Shown: piece by piece, positions 20,123 through 30,815 of the stretch
How the letters are laid out: each line of letters opens with the position of its first letter
How positions within the stretch are numbered: position 1 is the stretch's first letter
Assembly (NCBI GenBank): GCA_015061005.1
Contig: SUXJ01000001.1
Location: forward strand, 124,001-188,000
Direction: 5' to 3'
Source: Bacteroidales bacterium
GTDB taxonomy: Bacteria > Bacteroidota > Bacteroidia > Bacteroidales > Muribaculaceae
Length of the DNA: 64,000 nt
The notes under the pieces: generated by a model
Seen by the model: only the letters and a program-made list of their open reading frames with translations
What the model was told of the DNA's origin: nothing
Databases searched by the model: none
Position numbers and translations under genes: made by a program

Positions 20123-21478
20123 ATGAAACGTTCCGCAGCATTAATCTTCAATCTGCTCTTGACAATCACTATCTGCCACGGACAAGACTCGATGACGGAT
20201 TTGGCTCGCCATTTTTTGTCATGCCTTCAGGGCAACTTCGCAGACTATACGAAAAGTGGCAAAATGAAGTGGAATGAGATTGAAGCCAAGCGGACCGAAG
20301 TATGGCAAGCATGGGCCGACGCCAATCGAGCATTTGAAGAGGACAAACTTCCGGCACTGCGTCCACTGACCAACACCGACACACTGCGATGGGCATTACC
20401 CGATTCGTTAGAACCCAATGCCGTTATGCCGTTTTACTATGGTGTTAAGGGCGAAAATCGCCCGGACGACGGCTTGCCCCTATTCTGGTACATCCACGGT
20501 TCAGGACCGAAGAAACACGAATGGGACACAGGCTACATCATTTGTTCCAGATTCGACGATGCGCCATCGGTATACTTTATACCACAAATTCCAAACGAGG
20601 GAAAGTACTACAGATGGTGGCAGCGCGCAAAGCTATTTGCCTGGGAACGCCTGCTGCGCCAATCACTACTCAATCCCGAAATCGATGCCAAACGAATATA
20701 CTTATTCGGCATTTCAGAAGGAGGCTATGGCAGTCAACGTTTGGCCGCATATTATGCGGATTATCTTGCCGGAGCCGGGCCAATGGCAGGAGGCGAAATA
20801 CCGAGCACATCTCCGGCAGAGAACTGTGGACACATAGGTTTTTCGCTATTGACAGGCGCTGAGGACTATATGTTCGGACGCGATTTGCTTACGGCACGCA
20901 CTCACGCCATATTTGACAGCCTTGAGCTCAGCCATCCCGGCGAATATCGCCATCGTATCGAGCTTATAGCCGATAGAGGTCACAGTATAGACTACACCCC
21001 AACGACTCCATGGCTGAGCCAATTCAGACGCACAGTCAATCCCAAGCACTTCATTTGGGAAGATTTTCCGATGGACGGGCAATATCGACGCGGATTCTAC
21101 AACATCGCTGTCACAGAACGCGACACCACCGGAGGGAACGAGCGCACTCGCTATGAAATGACAATTAAAGACAACACGGTAACCCTGACCGTTGACCGCG
21201 TCACGTATGAAATAACAGAACGCGAACCGCGTTGGAACATTCCCATCAAGCACAACAAATATTATAAGCAGGCCGACCGAGGACGATTTACGCTTTACCT
21301 ATCGGAAGAAATGATTAATGTCAATAAGAAGGTCAAAGTGAACGTTAACGGTAAAGAAGTGTTCCACGGCAAAGTCAAGCCCGACAGTCAACACCTCATC
21401 AACAGCTGCGCCACGTTTCATGACCCCTTACGCCTCTACCCCATCGGGATTGAGATAGAATTGCACCACTCTTTTTAA
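20123..21478 (+). CDS. Secreted alpha/beta-hydrolase-like protein of unknown specificity
   Basis: Signal peptide; WYIHGSG; IYLFGISEGGYGSQRLAAYYAD nucleophile elbow (GxSxG); late HSIDY. Confidence 0.75.
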   Translation: MKRSAALIFNLLLTITICHGQDSMTDLARHFLSCLQGNFADYTKSGKMKWNEIEAKRTEVWQAWADANRAFEEDKLPALRPLTNTDTLRWALPDSLEPNAVMPFYYGVKGENRPDDGLPLFWYIHGSGPKKHEWDTGYIICSRFDDAPSVYFIPQIPNEGKYYRWWQRAKLFAWERLLRQSLLNPEIDAKRIYLFGISEGGYGSQRLAAYYADYLAGAGPMAGGEIPSTSPAENCGHIGFSLLTGAEDYMFGRDLLTARTHAIFDSLELSHPGEYRHRIELIADRGHSIDYTPTTPWLSQFRRTVNPKHFIWEDFPMDGQYRRGFYNIAVTERDTTGGNERTRYEMTIKDNTVTLTVDRVTYEITEREPRWNIPIKHNKYYKQADRGRFTLYLSEEMINVNKKVKVNVNGKEVFHGKVKPDSQHLINSCATFHDPLRLYPIGIEIELHHSF

Positions 21479-21510
21479 CCGTTTTAATATCGTGTATAAA
21501 ACGAAAAGAA

Positions 21511-21544
21511 CGGTGCAAACTTCGCTTCTGCGAAGCATGCACCG
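21511..21544. other. Strong hairpin between convergent genes
   Basis: CGGTGCA-aa-CTTCGC-TTCT-GCGAAG-ca-TGCACCG; no U-tract directly after it. Confidence 0.6.
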
Positions 21545-21565
21545 CTCGATATTATGTGAGAAGGA

Positions 21566-22744
21566 TTAGTCGAAGATATGTTTGAATTTTGAAAAAAGTC
21601 GATGAATGGTTGACTCATCGGGCTTCATATTCGCATCGTCTTTTAATGACGCAATAGCCGCTTTCTGCTTATCTGTAAGATTTTCCGGCACATAGACCAT
21701 AACATTGATAAGCTCATCGCCTCGTGCACTGCCATTCGGGTCAGGCAACCCTTTTCCACGAAGTCGCAATACCTTTCCGGGCTGAGTTCCGGCCGGGATA
21801 TTTAAACGAGCTCGCCCCGTAATGGTCGGGACTTCAATAGTTGTGCCCAAAGCAGCAGACGGGAAGTCGAGCATCAAATTATAGATGACGTCATTGCCGT
21901 CACGAATCAATTCGGGGTGCTTGATTTCATTAATAACGACAAGCAAGTCACCATTGATGCCACCACGCGCCGGGGCATTACCTTTGCCTTTGACTGTGAG
22001 AATCATACCATCGCTAACACCTGCCGGTATAGAGAAAGAGACAGTATTTTCTTTGCGTTCAACGCCCGTGCCTGAGCAATATGAACAGGGTTCAGAGATT
22101 ATTTTCCCATCACCATGACATTGAGGGCATACGGATTGACTTTGCATTGTTCCCAACATTGTGTGCTGCATCTGCACGATAGTTCCTTGCCCGTTACATG
22201 TCGGGCACGTTGAGAACGCAGTACCATCTTTAGCTCCCGTGCCATTACAATGAGAACAAGAGTTATTGGTGGGTATTTTCAGCGTTTTAGTTACACCGGA
22301 GGCAATTTCCGCTAATGAAAGTTTAACGTTGATTCTCAAATCGGAGCCACGACGCATAGGCTTACGTCCTCGCGTGCTACCACGACCGGCAGCTCCTCCG
22401 AAACCGCCGCCAAAGCGACCTCCGAAAATATCGCCGAACTGAGCGAAGATATCTTCCATGGTAAATCCGCCAAATCCACCAAATCCACCAAAACCGCCTT
22501 GTCCGCCGAAGTCTTGGCCCATAGAATGACCAAACTGGTCATAACGTTGACGCTTTTCAGGAGTTGACAGCACGTCATACGCTTCTGCCGCCTCCTTAAA
22601 CTTTTCTTCCGCCTCTTTATCGCCGGGATTCTTATCGGGATGGTATTTAATAGCCGCCTTGCGGTAGGCTTTCTTGATTTCATCATCAGTGGCGCTCTTG
22701 CTCACTCCGAGCACCTCATAGTAGTCTCGCTTATTTTCAGCCAT
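21566..22744 (-). CDS. dnaJ: Molecular chaperone DnaJ
   Basis: [36 protein letters not shown]-domain, G/F linker, four CxxCxGxG zinc motifs. Confidence 0.98.
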   Translation of the reverse strand: MAENKRDYYEVLGVSKSATDDEIKKAYRKAAIKYHPDKNPGDKEAEEKFKEAAEAYDVLSTPEKRQRYDQFGHSMGQDFGGQGGFGGFGGFGGFTMEDIFAQFGDIFGGRFGGGFGGAAGRGSTRGRKPMRRGSDLRINVKLSLAEIASGVTKTLKIPTNNSCSHCNGTGAKDGTAFSTCPTCNGQGTIVQMQHTMLGTMQSQSVCPQCHGDGKIISEPCSYCSGTGVERKENTVSFSIPAGVSDGMILTVKGKGNAPARGGINGDLLVVINEIKHPELIRDGNDVIYNLMLDFPSAALGTTIEVPTITGRARLNIPAGTQPGKVLRLRGKGLPDPNGSARGDELINVMVYVPENLTDKQKAAIASLKDDANMKPDESTIHRLFSKFKHIFD

Positions 22745-22759
22745 AGCGTTGGGGCAATA

Positions 22760-23314
22760 TTATTGAGCTACTGCCACTTTTGCATGGCGCAGCACTTTGT
22801 CATTAATCATGTAACCTTTCTGAACGGTGTCGATAACCAATCCTTTTTTGTCTTCCAATCCGGGAACGAGAGCAACAGCTTCATGAAACTCCTCATTAAA
22901 CGGCTGGCCGTCTGACTCCATGGGTTTAACGCCATTCTGTTCAAGATATTTCATGAATTTATTGTAAATCAGAATCATACCTTCCTTTACAGCCTCGGCA
23001 TCGGAAGTATTCTTTATGGCGTCAATGCCGCGTTCAAAATCATCTACCACGGGCAACAAGGCTTTCATTGCCGCCTCGGCACCATTGCGCAAAATTTCAG
23101 CCTTTTCCTTCATGAATCGCTTCCGCATATTATCCATGTCGGCCATCAAGAAAAGATATTCTTTCTTTTCTTTTTCAAGAGCAGCTTCAGCCTCTGCAAG
23201 TTTTTCTTCAACGGTTTTCTCCGCAGCAACTTCATCGGCCGATTGCGCTTGAGATTGAGCAGCTTCCTCATTAGGCTGCTGTTGTTGTTCTTCTTTCTTA
23301 TCTTCAGTATCCAT
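22760..23314 (-). CDS. grpE: Nucleotide exchange factor GrpE
   Basis: Coiled-coil N-terminus, NMRKRFMKEK, AVALVPGLEDKKGLVIDTVQKGYMINDKVLRHAKVAVAQ; upstream of dnaJ. Confidence 0.96.
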   Translation of the reverse strand: MDTEDKKEEQQQQPNEEAAQSQAQSADEVAAEKTVEEKLAEAEAALEKEKKEYLFLMADMDNMRKRFMKEKAEILRNGAEAAMKALLPVVDDFERGIDAIKNTSDAEAVKEGMILIYNKFMKYLEQNGVKPMESDGQPFNEEFHEAVALVPGLEDKKGLVIDTVQKGYMINDKVLRHAKVAVAQ

Positions 23315-23407
23315 AGTTCGATAGAATTATATTGTCACTTTTTCACTCAAATTATACAGCAAAAACAGTGCCAAATAATTTGTTAACACCCGAAACTGAC
23401 AATCCGT

Positions 23408-24244
23408 TCATGAATTTTTTGAGACATGAACAGCACAGTCCGTAAATTTAGATGAAAGTACATCTTTCAATGCCTCGGAATCTGATTTCGGGAAAAAGGC
23501 ATAGACAGCTGAGCCGCTACCACTCATTGCAGCATAAACCGCGCCAAGTTGTTGGAGACCGGTTTTTATTTCAGTTATTGCCGGGAAAAACGGCGTAACA
23601 CTGCGTTCAAAGGCATTGCACACTGTGTTATTCCACTCTTCAACCGGCCGAAGGACTCTATGGGTTAACGGTTCGGTCGGGCGTTCGATTGTCACACCGG
23701 CATAAGCCTCAGCAGTAGATACCCCGAACGGAGGCTTTACAATTGCCAAGGTATAGGGGGATAATTTGTCTCCCAAGTTAAAAGGCTTGAGTTCAGTGCC
23801 AATTCCTGTACAGAACATTGGCTCATCATAAATAAAAAACGGGCAGTCGGCACCTAAACGAGACGCCAATTGCGCAAGGGTTGGATTGTCGAGTCCCAGC
23901 TCATATAGTTCATTCAGACCTCGCAAGGTATAAGCCGCATCGGCAGAGCCGCCACCGAGTCCGGCGCCATCAGGGATAATCTTGTGAAGCTGAATTCGAG
24001 TTGGAGGCACCCCCCCCACCGTCTCTGCCAATAAATTATAGGCACGCATTACAAGATTTTTCTCGGGAGGGCAATTTACAGGACGCCCCGTTACAACAAG
24101 TTCGGTCTGCTCGGCTTGAGTCAATTCCAAGACATCTTCCCAATCCGTGTGGACCATAATAGTATCAATCAGATGATACCCATTAGGGAGTTTGCCCACA
24201 ATATCAAGCCCTATATTTATCTTGGCATGAGGAAACAGTATCAT
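23408..24244 (-). CDS. ispE: 4-diphosphocytidyl-2-C-methyl-D-erythritol kinase
   Basis: HAKINIGLDIVGKLPNGYHLIDTIM, IPDGAGLGGGSADAAYTLRGLN, MSGSGSAVYAFF (GHMP kinase). Confidence 0.96.
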   Translation of the reverse strand: MILFPHAKINIGLDIVGKLPNGYHLIDTIMVHTDWEDVLELTQAEQTELVVTGRPVNCPPEKNLVMRAYNLLAETVGGVPPTRIQLHKIIPDGAGLGGGSADAAYTLRGLNELYELGLDNPTLAQLASRLGADCPFFIYDEPMFCTGIGTELKPFNLGDKLSPYTLAIVKPPFGVSTAEAYAGVTIERPTEPLTHRVLRPVEEWNNTVCNAFERSVTPFFPAITEIKTGLQQLGAVYAAMSGSGSAVYAFFPKSDSEALKDVLSSKFTDCAVHVSKNS

Positions 24245-27045
24245 ATCTTTTTTAATTTGGAGATTAACGCTTCGGCGGTATACCCACCGACCTCAATGAT
24301 TTGTTCAGGAGTGCCTTGTGCCACAATGTTACCTCCGGCATCACCGCCCTCCGGACCGATATCTATAATCCAATCGGCACATTTTATGACGTCGAGATTA
24401 TGCTCAATGATAACCACGGTATGACCGGCATCAATCAGACGATTAAACGCATGCATCAGAGTGGAAATGTCATGGAAATGCAGCCCCGTTGTCGGTTCAT
24501 CGAAAATAAACAAAGTTGGGCGCGGTGATTCTTGAGCAAGATAGGAGGCAAGCTTCACACGCTGATTTTCACCTCCGGAGAGCGTCGATGATGACTGACC
24601 GAGTTTTACATATCCCAAGCCAACATCTTGCAGGGGTTTAAGCCGCTGAACAATGCGCCGTTCTGTGGCCGTGTCTCCTTTTGCGAAAAAATCGATTGCT
24701 TCATCGACCGCCATATCAAGCACATCATTAATATCTTTGCCGCGATGACGCACTTCGAGAATTTCCGGACGAAAACGTTTGCCATTACAAGCTTCACAGG
24801 GAATTGTAATATCTGCCATGAATTGCATTTCAATGGTCAGAGCTCCTTCGCCTTTACATTCCTCACAACGACCACCGGCAGCATTAAAGCTAAAGAAAGC
24901 GGCTGTATAGCCCATTTGCTTGGCAGCTTGCTTTGAAGCAAACAAAGCTCTTATTTCATCAAAGGCCTTCAGATAAGTTGCCGGGTTGGACCTCGACGAT
25001 CGCCCTATCGGATTTTGGTCCACAAAATCCACCGCCTGAATACGCGATAAATCTCCATAAAGTCCGGAAAATTGTCCCGGAGCATCTGCTTGGTCTCCGA
25101 GTCTACGCACCATGGCCCGATACAAGATATCGCGAACCAAAGTGGATTTTCCCGAGCCACTAACTCCGGTCACCACTGTCATCACTTGAAGTGGGAACTT
25201 TACACTGACGCCTTTGAGATTATGTTCACGCGCGCCTCTGACTTCAATAAAGCCACAGGGAGCACGTCGAGAAGTCGGGACAGGGATTTCACGCCTGCCC
25301 ATAAGGAAATCCGCCGTAAAAGAATCTTTGGCGTCGGCAATCATAGAGGCCGGGCCTTGATAAACAATCCTCCCTCCATTAGCTCCCGCCATCGGACCTA
25401 CATCGATTATATAATCAGCCGCCTCCATGATTTCTTGATCATGCTCCACAACGACAACAGTGTTTCCCAAATCGCGCAATTGCTTGATTACGGAAATGAG
25501 TTGCCGGGTGTCGCGCGGATGCAATCCAATGCTCGGTTCATCAAGGATATAGAGCGAGCCGACAAGACTGCTACCCAATGACGTGGCAAGATTTATGCGC
25601 TGGCTTTCTCCTCCTGATAATGAATTACTCAATCGGTCAAGAGTTAAATAGCCGAGGCCAACATCACGAAGAAATCGCAGCCTATTTTTAATTTCAATAA
25701 GCATACGAGACGCAATGGCAGCATCAGTCGGATTCAGTTCCAGATTTTCGAACCATGGGAGAAGTTCACTGACGGGCATCGCCACAAGCTCCATAATCGA
25801 TTTACCACCAACCTTAACATATTCAGCCTCTTTACGCAAACGTCCACCACGACAGGTTGGGCACAAGGTCTTGCCACGATAGCGCGACAACATAACCCTA
25901 TATTGTATTTTATAGAGGTTTTCTTCCACCATGCGGAAGAAATTATCGATGGAAGCAACATCACGACGCCTGTCTTGACGCCCTTCGGGTCCATGCCACA
26001 ACAAATCGCGCTGCTCTTGGGTCAAGTCGGCATATGGAGTGTGAATCGGGAAGTCCGGATTCTCCATTATGAAATATCGCTTCCATTCTCCCATTTTTTC
26101 ACCTCGCCAGCAAACTACGGCATCATCGTAGATGGAGCGTTCGGGGTTAGGGATAACAAGACCCGGGTCAATTCCCATTACCTTGCCAAAGCCCTCACAC
26201 GTCGGACAAGCACCTACCGGGTTGTTGAAATTGAACATCAAATCCGACGGTTCAATAAACGTGATGCCGTCTTCTTCAAATCGAGTGGAAAAATTAAACC
26301 GCTCAGGCTGTTCATCGCCGGTCCAAGCAACAACCGACATTGCACCGCGGCCCTCAAAGACAGCGGTTTCAATACTTTCAGTCAAGCGACTCATAGAGTC
26401 CTTGTCGTCGGCCATTGCCAAACGGTCAATAACCAAATCCGCGCCGCTCAATTCAGGCAATGATTCCGCGCAGAGCAATTGTTCTATTTCAATGAAATGA
26501 CCGTTGAAATAAATGCGTGTATATCCCCCTTTGAGCAGCACCTCGAGGTGCATTCTCAATGTACGCTCTTCAGGATAAGTTAAAGGTGCCACAACGGCAA
26601 TCCTTGTGCCGAGAGGCAGTTTTGATGTAGCCGCCAACACATCGGCGACAGAGTGCTTTTTCACTTCGCGACCGCTTACAGGAGAGTAGGTATGCCCCAC
26701 TCTTCCAAACAGCAAACGCAAGTAATCATAAATCTCAGTGGAAGTTCCTACGGTGGAGCGCGGATTTCTCGTATTAACCTTCTGCTCTATTGCAATAGCC
26801 GGAGGCAAGCCGATAATCTTATCAGCCTCAGGCTTCTGCATTTTGCCCATAAATTGGCGAGCATAGGCCGACAGACTCTCAACATATCGTCGTCGGCCTT
26901 CTGCATATAAAGTGTCAAACGCCAACGAGGACTTACCCGAACCGCTCAGGCCGGTAATCACTACAAGCTGATTGCGAGGAATTAAAACGTCAACGTTTTT
27001 CAGATTATTGACCCTAACCCCACGAACTTCAATGCCTGATGACAT
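24241..27045 (-). CDS. uvrA: Excinuclease ABC subunit A
   Basis: GLSGSGKSSLAFDTLYAEGRRRYVESLSAYARQF, zinc-finger CxxC sets, LSGGESQRINLA, LSGGENQRVKLA. Confidence 0.98.
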   Translation of the reverse strand: MSSGIEVRGVRVNNLKNVDVLIPRNQLVVITGLSGSGKSSLAFDTLYAEGRRRYVESLSAYARQFMGKMQKPEADKIIGLPPAIAIEQKVNTRNPRSTVGTSTEIYDYLRLLFGRVGHTYSPVSGREVKKHSVADVLAATSKLPLGTRIAVVAPLTYPEERTLRMHLEVLLKGGYTRIYFNGHFIEIEQLLCAESLPELSGADLVIDRLAMADDKDSMSRLTESIETAVFEGRGAMSVVAWTGDEQPERFNFSTRFEEDGITFIEPSDLMFNFNNPVGACPTCEGFGKVMGIDPGLVIPNPERSIYDDAVVCWRGEKMGEWKRYFIMENPDFPIHTPYADLTQEQRDLLWHGPEGRQDRRRDVASIDNFFRMVEENLYKIQYRVMLSRYRGKTLCPTCRGGRLRKEAEYVKVGGKSIMELVAMPVSELLPWFENLELNPTDAAIASRMLIEIKNRLRFLRDVGLGYLTLDRLSNSLSGGESQRINLATSLGSSLVGSLYILDEPSIGLHPRDTRQLISVIKQLRDLGNTVVVVEHDQEIMEAADYIIDVGPMAGANGGRIVYQGPASMIADAKDSFTADFLMGRREIPVPTSRRAPCGFIEVRGAREHNLKGVSVKFPLQVMTVVTGVSGSGKSTLVRDILYRAMVRRLGDQADAPGQFSGLYGDLSRIQAVDFVDQNPIGRSSRSNPATYLKAFDEIRALFASKQAAKQMGYTAAFFSFNAAGGRCEECKGEGALTIEMQFMADITIPCEACNGKRFRPEILEVRHRGKDINDVLDMAVDEAIDFFAKGDTATERRIVQRLKPLQDVGLGYVKLGQSSSTLSGGENQRVKLASYLAQESPRPTLFIFDEPTTGLHFHDISTLMHAFNRLIDAGHTVVIIEHNLDVIKCADWIIDIGPEGGDAGGNIVAQGTPEQIIEVGGYTAEALISKLKKI

Positions 27046-27908
27046 TAGAAATCGCTACGTGACAATCGCTTCAACCTCACCGTCGTATTCCCGGAGGCAT
27101 CAACGAGTTTCACATGTTCTTTTCCGTCAATATTGGCAGCAACGACTTCTTCAAGTGCGATCAGCAATGCAGACTCCGTTGCAAGATTGGGGCAAGACCT
27201 GAGAGTGGTTATAATATTGCTGATTTGCAGCGAGTTCTCCACTTTGGGATTTCGCGATAGTTCACCTTTGAGCGCATTGCATCCGGCATTTCCCGAAATT
27301 CTTCCATCAATGACATCAAAAATCAATCTTGCTTCCGCAACATCGATTGATTTACCGTTTATCTGAACGACCTGCCAAGCGCCGTTGAGGAAATCAATGT
27401 CACTCTTGCTGAGCGTCATCACTACCTTATCGTTGCGACTAATCAGAGTTAGCAACGTTGAGCCGACTTGATTTTTGGAAACGGTAAACGAGCCAACGGA
27501 GTTTAAAGCCGACTGCATCGGGAAAGACAACGAGTCGCTTTCACACAATCTCATTGTTGATGCGACGTTACTCAACAATAATATCTGATTTTCTGAAATC
27601 TTATACTCGCCATTAAGGACATTACAGCCATCACTGCCATAAAAGCGCCCTTCAGATGGCACAAAATCAAGATATGGCCAATCTTCATCTTCAATTCCGG
27701 ACAGCGTCATGGTGCCAACAGTGCGCACAAACCATTTTCCGGCAATGGCATTAACGGCGGTTTTGGTTGCATCAGCGACCGGAGTTGAATAGAGCGGCAT
27801 GGTATTGCCCGGCTGTTCTGCCACCGGCACTTCCTTTTTAAACAAGGAACACCCTGACAGAACAGCGACAATGCCAATTAAAACTATAATGTTAGAACTT
27901 TTTATCAT
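27045..27908 (-). CDS. META domain-containing lipoprotein (two META-like repeats)
   Basis: Lipobox VLSGCSLF; two repeats with GSDGCNVLNGEY and GNAGCNALKGEL. Start taken at MIKSSN, 27908. Confidence 0.85.
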   Translation of the reverse strand: MIKSSNIIVLIGIVAVLSGCSLFKKEVPVAEQPGNTMPLYSTPVADATKTAVNAIAGKWFVRTVGTMTLSGIEDEDWPYLDFVPSEGRFYGSDGCNVLNGEYKISENQILLLSNVASTMRLCESDSLSFPMQSALNSVGSFTVSKNQVGSTLLTLISRNDKVVMTLSKSDIDFLNGAWQVVQINGKSIDVAEARLIFDVIDGRISGNAGCNALKGELSRNPKVENSLQISNIITTLRSCPNLATESALLIALEEVVAANIDGKEHVKLVDASGNTTVRLKRLSRSDF

Positions 27909-27909
27909 T

Positions 27910-30723
27910 TCAAGGCTGAGGGTCAAGAATTACAACGCGATAGTTCTTTTGCTTGTTCATATTCATCATGAACTTTTGGATATCCGAGGTGGTTATGGCG
28001 TTGACTTCTTCCTGAGCGTTACTAATCATGTTTTGACCGGTCAGAATCCAACGAGTCAAGTATGATGCCCAAGGATGATTCTGTTCCATACGCTCTGCAT
28101 AGTTTTTCACCATATATTCTTTAACCTTGTTGAGTTCTTCGGGGGTGATTTCCTCAGCCATAGCCTTAAATTCCGCCTCGATTGACTCCAAGACCTTTTC
28201 TTTCATTTCGGGGTTCATGGGGAATGCTGTGATTATAGACGCATTCAAACCTTTTTGAGCATCCATGTCGCCCTGAGCACCGATAGAGTAAACCGCACCC
28301 ATTTCTTCGCGAATAGTTTTCAACAAACGAGCAGAAAGGATTTGTCCGGCGATTGACGCCATCTTCGCGTTGCTTGAATTAAAGTCCAGGGTGGCAGACT
28401 CGATGATTGCACACCATGTTTGTGGCGTTTCCATCGCAGTAGTGTATGTTGAAACACCGCTTCCCTTTACGATCTGATATTCAGGGTCAGCCTTGAGGAT
28501 GCGTTTCGGCTCGGAGTTGGTTGAGGGGAGAGTGGCGATATATTGCTCGCACAAGGTGCGCAATTGAGCCTCATCAAAGTTACCAACGAACACGAAGCTC
28601 CACTGCGAGGCATCAGTAAAACGGCTGCGCACCAGTGCTTCAATTCCTTCGCGAGTACAAGCCTCGAGGTCAGCAGCAGTGAGCTGCTGGAGATACGGAG
28701 ACTTAAACAATGTCTTTGTCAAATCTTTTTGGAATACGAACTCAGGACTTGCTTCCTGATTTTGTATTACTCCGTGATAGAGGCTGCGAGTAGCTTCAAA
28801 TTCGTCTGCAGGATAGCTAACAGAAGTGAAGTATCCATAAATCAATTCCATGAGAGTGGGCAAATCTTTCGGGGTGGAAGAACCCGACATAGATGTCTCA
28901 TAGAGGCTGAATGAGGGCGAAATACCGGCTTTTTTGCCCGTCAGATATTTTTGCAAATCGGCATTCGAATAAGCACCGATGCCATAGGCTCCTTCAAACA
29001 GCTTCAGCGCAAGACCATTAGATGGAGTTGTAGTGGTATAAACTTGACTCAAACCGCCGGGTGCTGTTGCAGAGAAGATGATTTCATCTTGCTTGAAATC
29101 GGTCTTTTTCACATATACCTTAGAGCCGTTGCTCAGTGTCCAAACCGTTGTGCCCTCAAATTCATCGAAGGGAGCTGTTGCAGTAATAGTTCCGGGTTCG
29201 GGAAGTTGAGGAATCAATGGGTCGGTGCGAACATTGTCGGTAAACACTTCTATTTCCTCGGCATCCACACTCTTCATCACGGAGTCGAGTTCCGCTTCAG
29301 ATGGCATTGGTGCAGAGTCGGGCAACATGCAGAGTACCACTCTGTTGTCATCGGTCACCAACTCGCTAAACGTTGCATTGATAGAGTTTATGTCAATCAT
29401 CTGCGCCAATTGAGACATGATTTGGTATTCAAGTTCGACGCTGAGCATAGGAGTGCCATCAATGAAATTGCGAATCATGTCATTGGTGTAGGCATAGTTT
29501 TCTAACGAAGAGCGGTTATTGTAGGTCTTTTCGAGACTTGCAAGATATTCGGCACGCGCTCTGTCGTATTCAGTCTGCGTGAAGCCTCCACGTTTGGCAC
29601 GCAACACTTCGCGATAGATGCACTGCAAAGTATTGGCAATATTTCCGTCTTTTGCCACACCAATTACGGCAAACATATCTTCGGTGCTGCTCATCATATA
29701 TTGATCCATAGAGCATTGTGCCACAGCAAACGGGGTTTCGGGCTTGCTCATCATTTCTTGGAAGCGGGCATTGAGCATCGACGAAATCATTGATTTCAAA
29801 TAGTTATAGACCAAGTAAACTTGAGTGTTGCGCAGTTCAGCAGGCACAACGTCTTGCTTAAACATCAAGTAAGTCATGGCATTTGTTTGCTCCTTATCAG
29901 CACCGATAGCATAGATAGTACCGGGGGTGTCGGGCACTGGGAAGTAAACACGCTCGGGAGCGTTAGCGGGCATCTCGATATCGGAGAACATCTCTTTGAT
30001 CACCTGTTCTGTGCGCACGGGGTCGATGTCACCGCAAACCACTATGCCTTGCTGGTCGGGACGATACCATGCTTCATAGTAGTCACGCAAAGCCTGATAA
30101 GGGAAGTTGTCGATTACTTCGAGAGTGCCGATAGGCAAACGATAAGCATATTTTGAATCGGGATATATCGTTGGCATCAATTGCGACAAAATGCGCATAG
30201 TACCAACGTTGCTCTGGCGGTATTCTTCATGAATAACCGCACGTTCCTTGTCGATTTCAGCGGGTTCGAGAAGAAGTTCATTGGCCCAATCGTGGAGTAT
30301 GAGCAATACGCTGTCGGTGACCTCTGTACGAGCCGTAGGCACGTTAGTAATCTTATAGACCGTTTCGTCTGTGCTGGTGTAAGCGTTCAAATTGCTTCCG
30401 AACTTAACGCCTATTGATTCCAAGTAGCTGATTAGTGAGTTTCCGGGGAAATTCTTAGTGCCGTTAAAGCACATGTGCTCCAAAAAGTGAGCCAAGCCAC
30501 GCTGATGATCTTCTTCAAGCACAGAACCAACCTTCTGCGCGATGTGGAAATCAGCTTGTCCTTTGGGAGTGTCATTATGACGAATGTAGTAAGTAAGCCC
30601 ATTGGGTAACACTCCTTTAATCACAGCTGTATCAGCCGGCAATTGTGGAATTTGCTGCGCGTTGGCGGGAGCAAATGAGGCACAAAGCATAAGAGCCATA
30701 ATGCCACGTAGAATCTTTTTCAT
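27910..30723 (-). CDS. M16-family (insulinase-like) zinc metallopeptidase
   Basis: Signal peptide; GLAHFLEHMCFNGTKNFPGN (HxxEH) and downstream E in the M16 arrangement; duplicated domains. Confidence 0.95.
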   Translation of the reverse strand: MKKILRGIMALMLCASFAPANAQQIPQLPADTAVIKGVLPNGLTYYIRHNDTPKGQADFHIAQKVGSVLEEDHQRGLAHFLEHMCFNGTKNFPGNSLISYLESIGVKFGSNLNAYTSTDETVYKITNVPTARTEVTDSVLLILHDWANELLLEPAEIDKERAVIHEEYRQSNVGTMRILSQLMPTIYPDSKYAYRLPIGTLEVIDNFPYQALRDYYEAWYRPDQQGIVVCGDIDPVRTEQVIKEMFSDIEMPANAPERVYFPVPDTPGTIYAIGADKEQTNAMTYLMFKQDVVPAELRNTQVYLVYNYLKSMISSMLNARFQEMMSKPETPFAVAQCSMDQYMMSSTEDMFAVIGVAKDGNIANTLQCIYREVLRAKRGGFTQTEYDRARAEYLASLEKTYNNRSSLENYAYTNDMIRNFIDGTPMLSVELEYQIMSQLAQMIDINSINATFSELVTDDNRVVLCMLPDSAPMPSEAELDSVMKSVDAEEIEVFTDNVRTDPLIPQLPEPGTITATAPFDEFEGTTVWTLSNGSKVYVKKTDFKQDEIIFSATAPGGLSQVYTTTTPSNGLALKLFEGAYGIGAYSNADLQKYLTGKKAGISPSFSLYETSMSGSSTPKDLPTLMELIYGYFTSVSYPADEFEATRSLYHGVIQNQEASPEFVFQKDLTKTLFKSPYLQQLTAADLEACTREGIEALVRSRFTDASQWSFVFVGNFDEAQLRTLCEQYIATLPSTNSEPKRILKADPEYQIVKGSGVSTYTTAMETPQTWCAIIESATLDFNSSNAKMASIAGQILSARLLKTIREEMGAVYSIGAQGDMDAQKGLNASIITAFPMNPEMKEKVLESIEAEFKAMAEEITPEELNKVKEYMVKNYAERMEQNHPWASYLTRWILTGQNMISNAQEEVNAITTSDIQKFMMNMNKQKNYRVVILDPQP

Positions 30724-30761
30724 ATCCGTGTATCTTATATTGGTTAATTATTATCAACTTG

Positions 30762-30769
30762 CAAATTTA
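30762..30769 (-). promoter_or_regulatory. Putative -7 element (TAAATTTG)
   Basis: Reverse complement of caaattta upstream of the M16 peptidase gene. Confidence 0.4.
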
Positions 30770-30815
30770 AGCAAATTTCCGCTAAAACAATATACTTTTT
30801 AAAAAATTTAAAATT

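Noticed and set aside
22378-22510. Gly-rich repetitive stretch
   Set aside because: This is the normal G/F linker of DnaJ, not a satellite repeat.
28951-29505. 184-aa plus-strand ORF
   Set aside because: Antisense shadow of the M16 peptidase gene.
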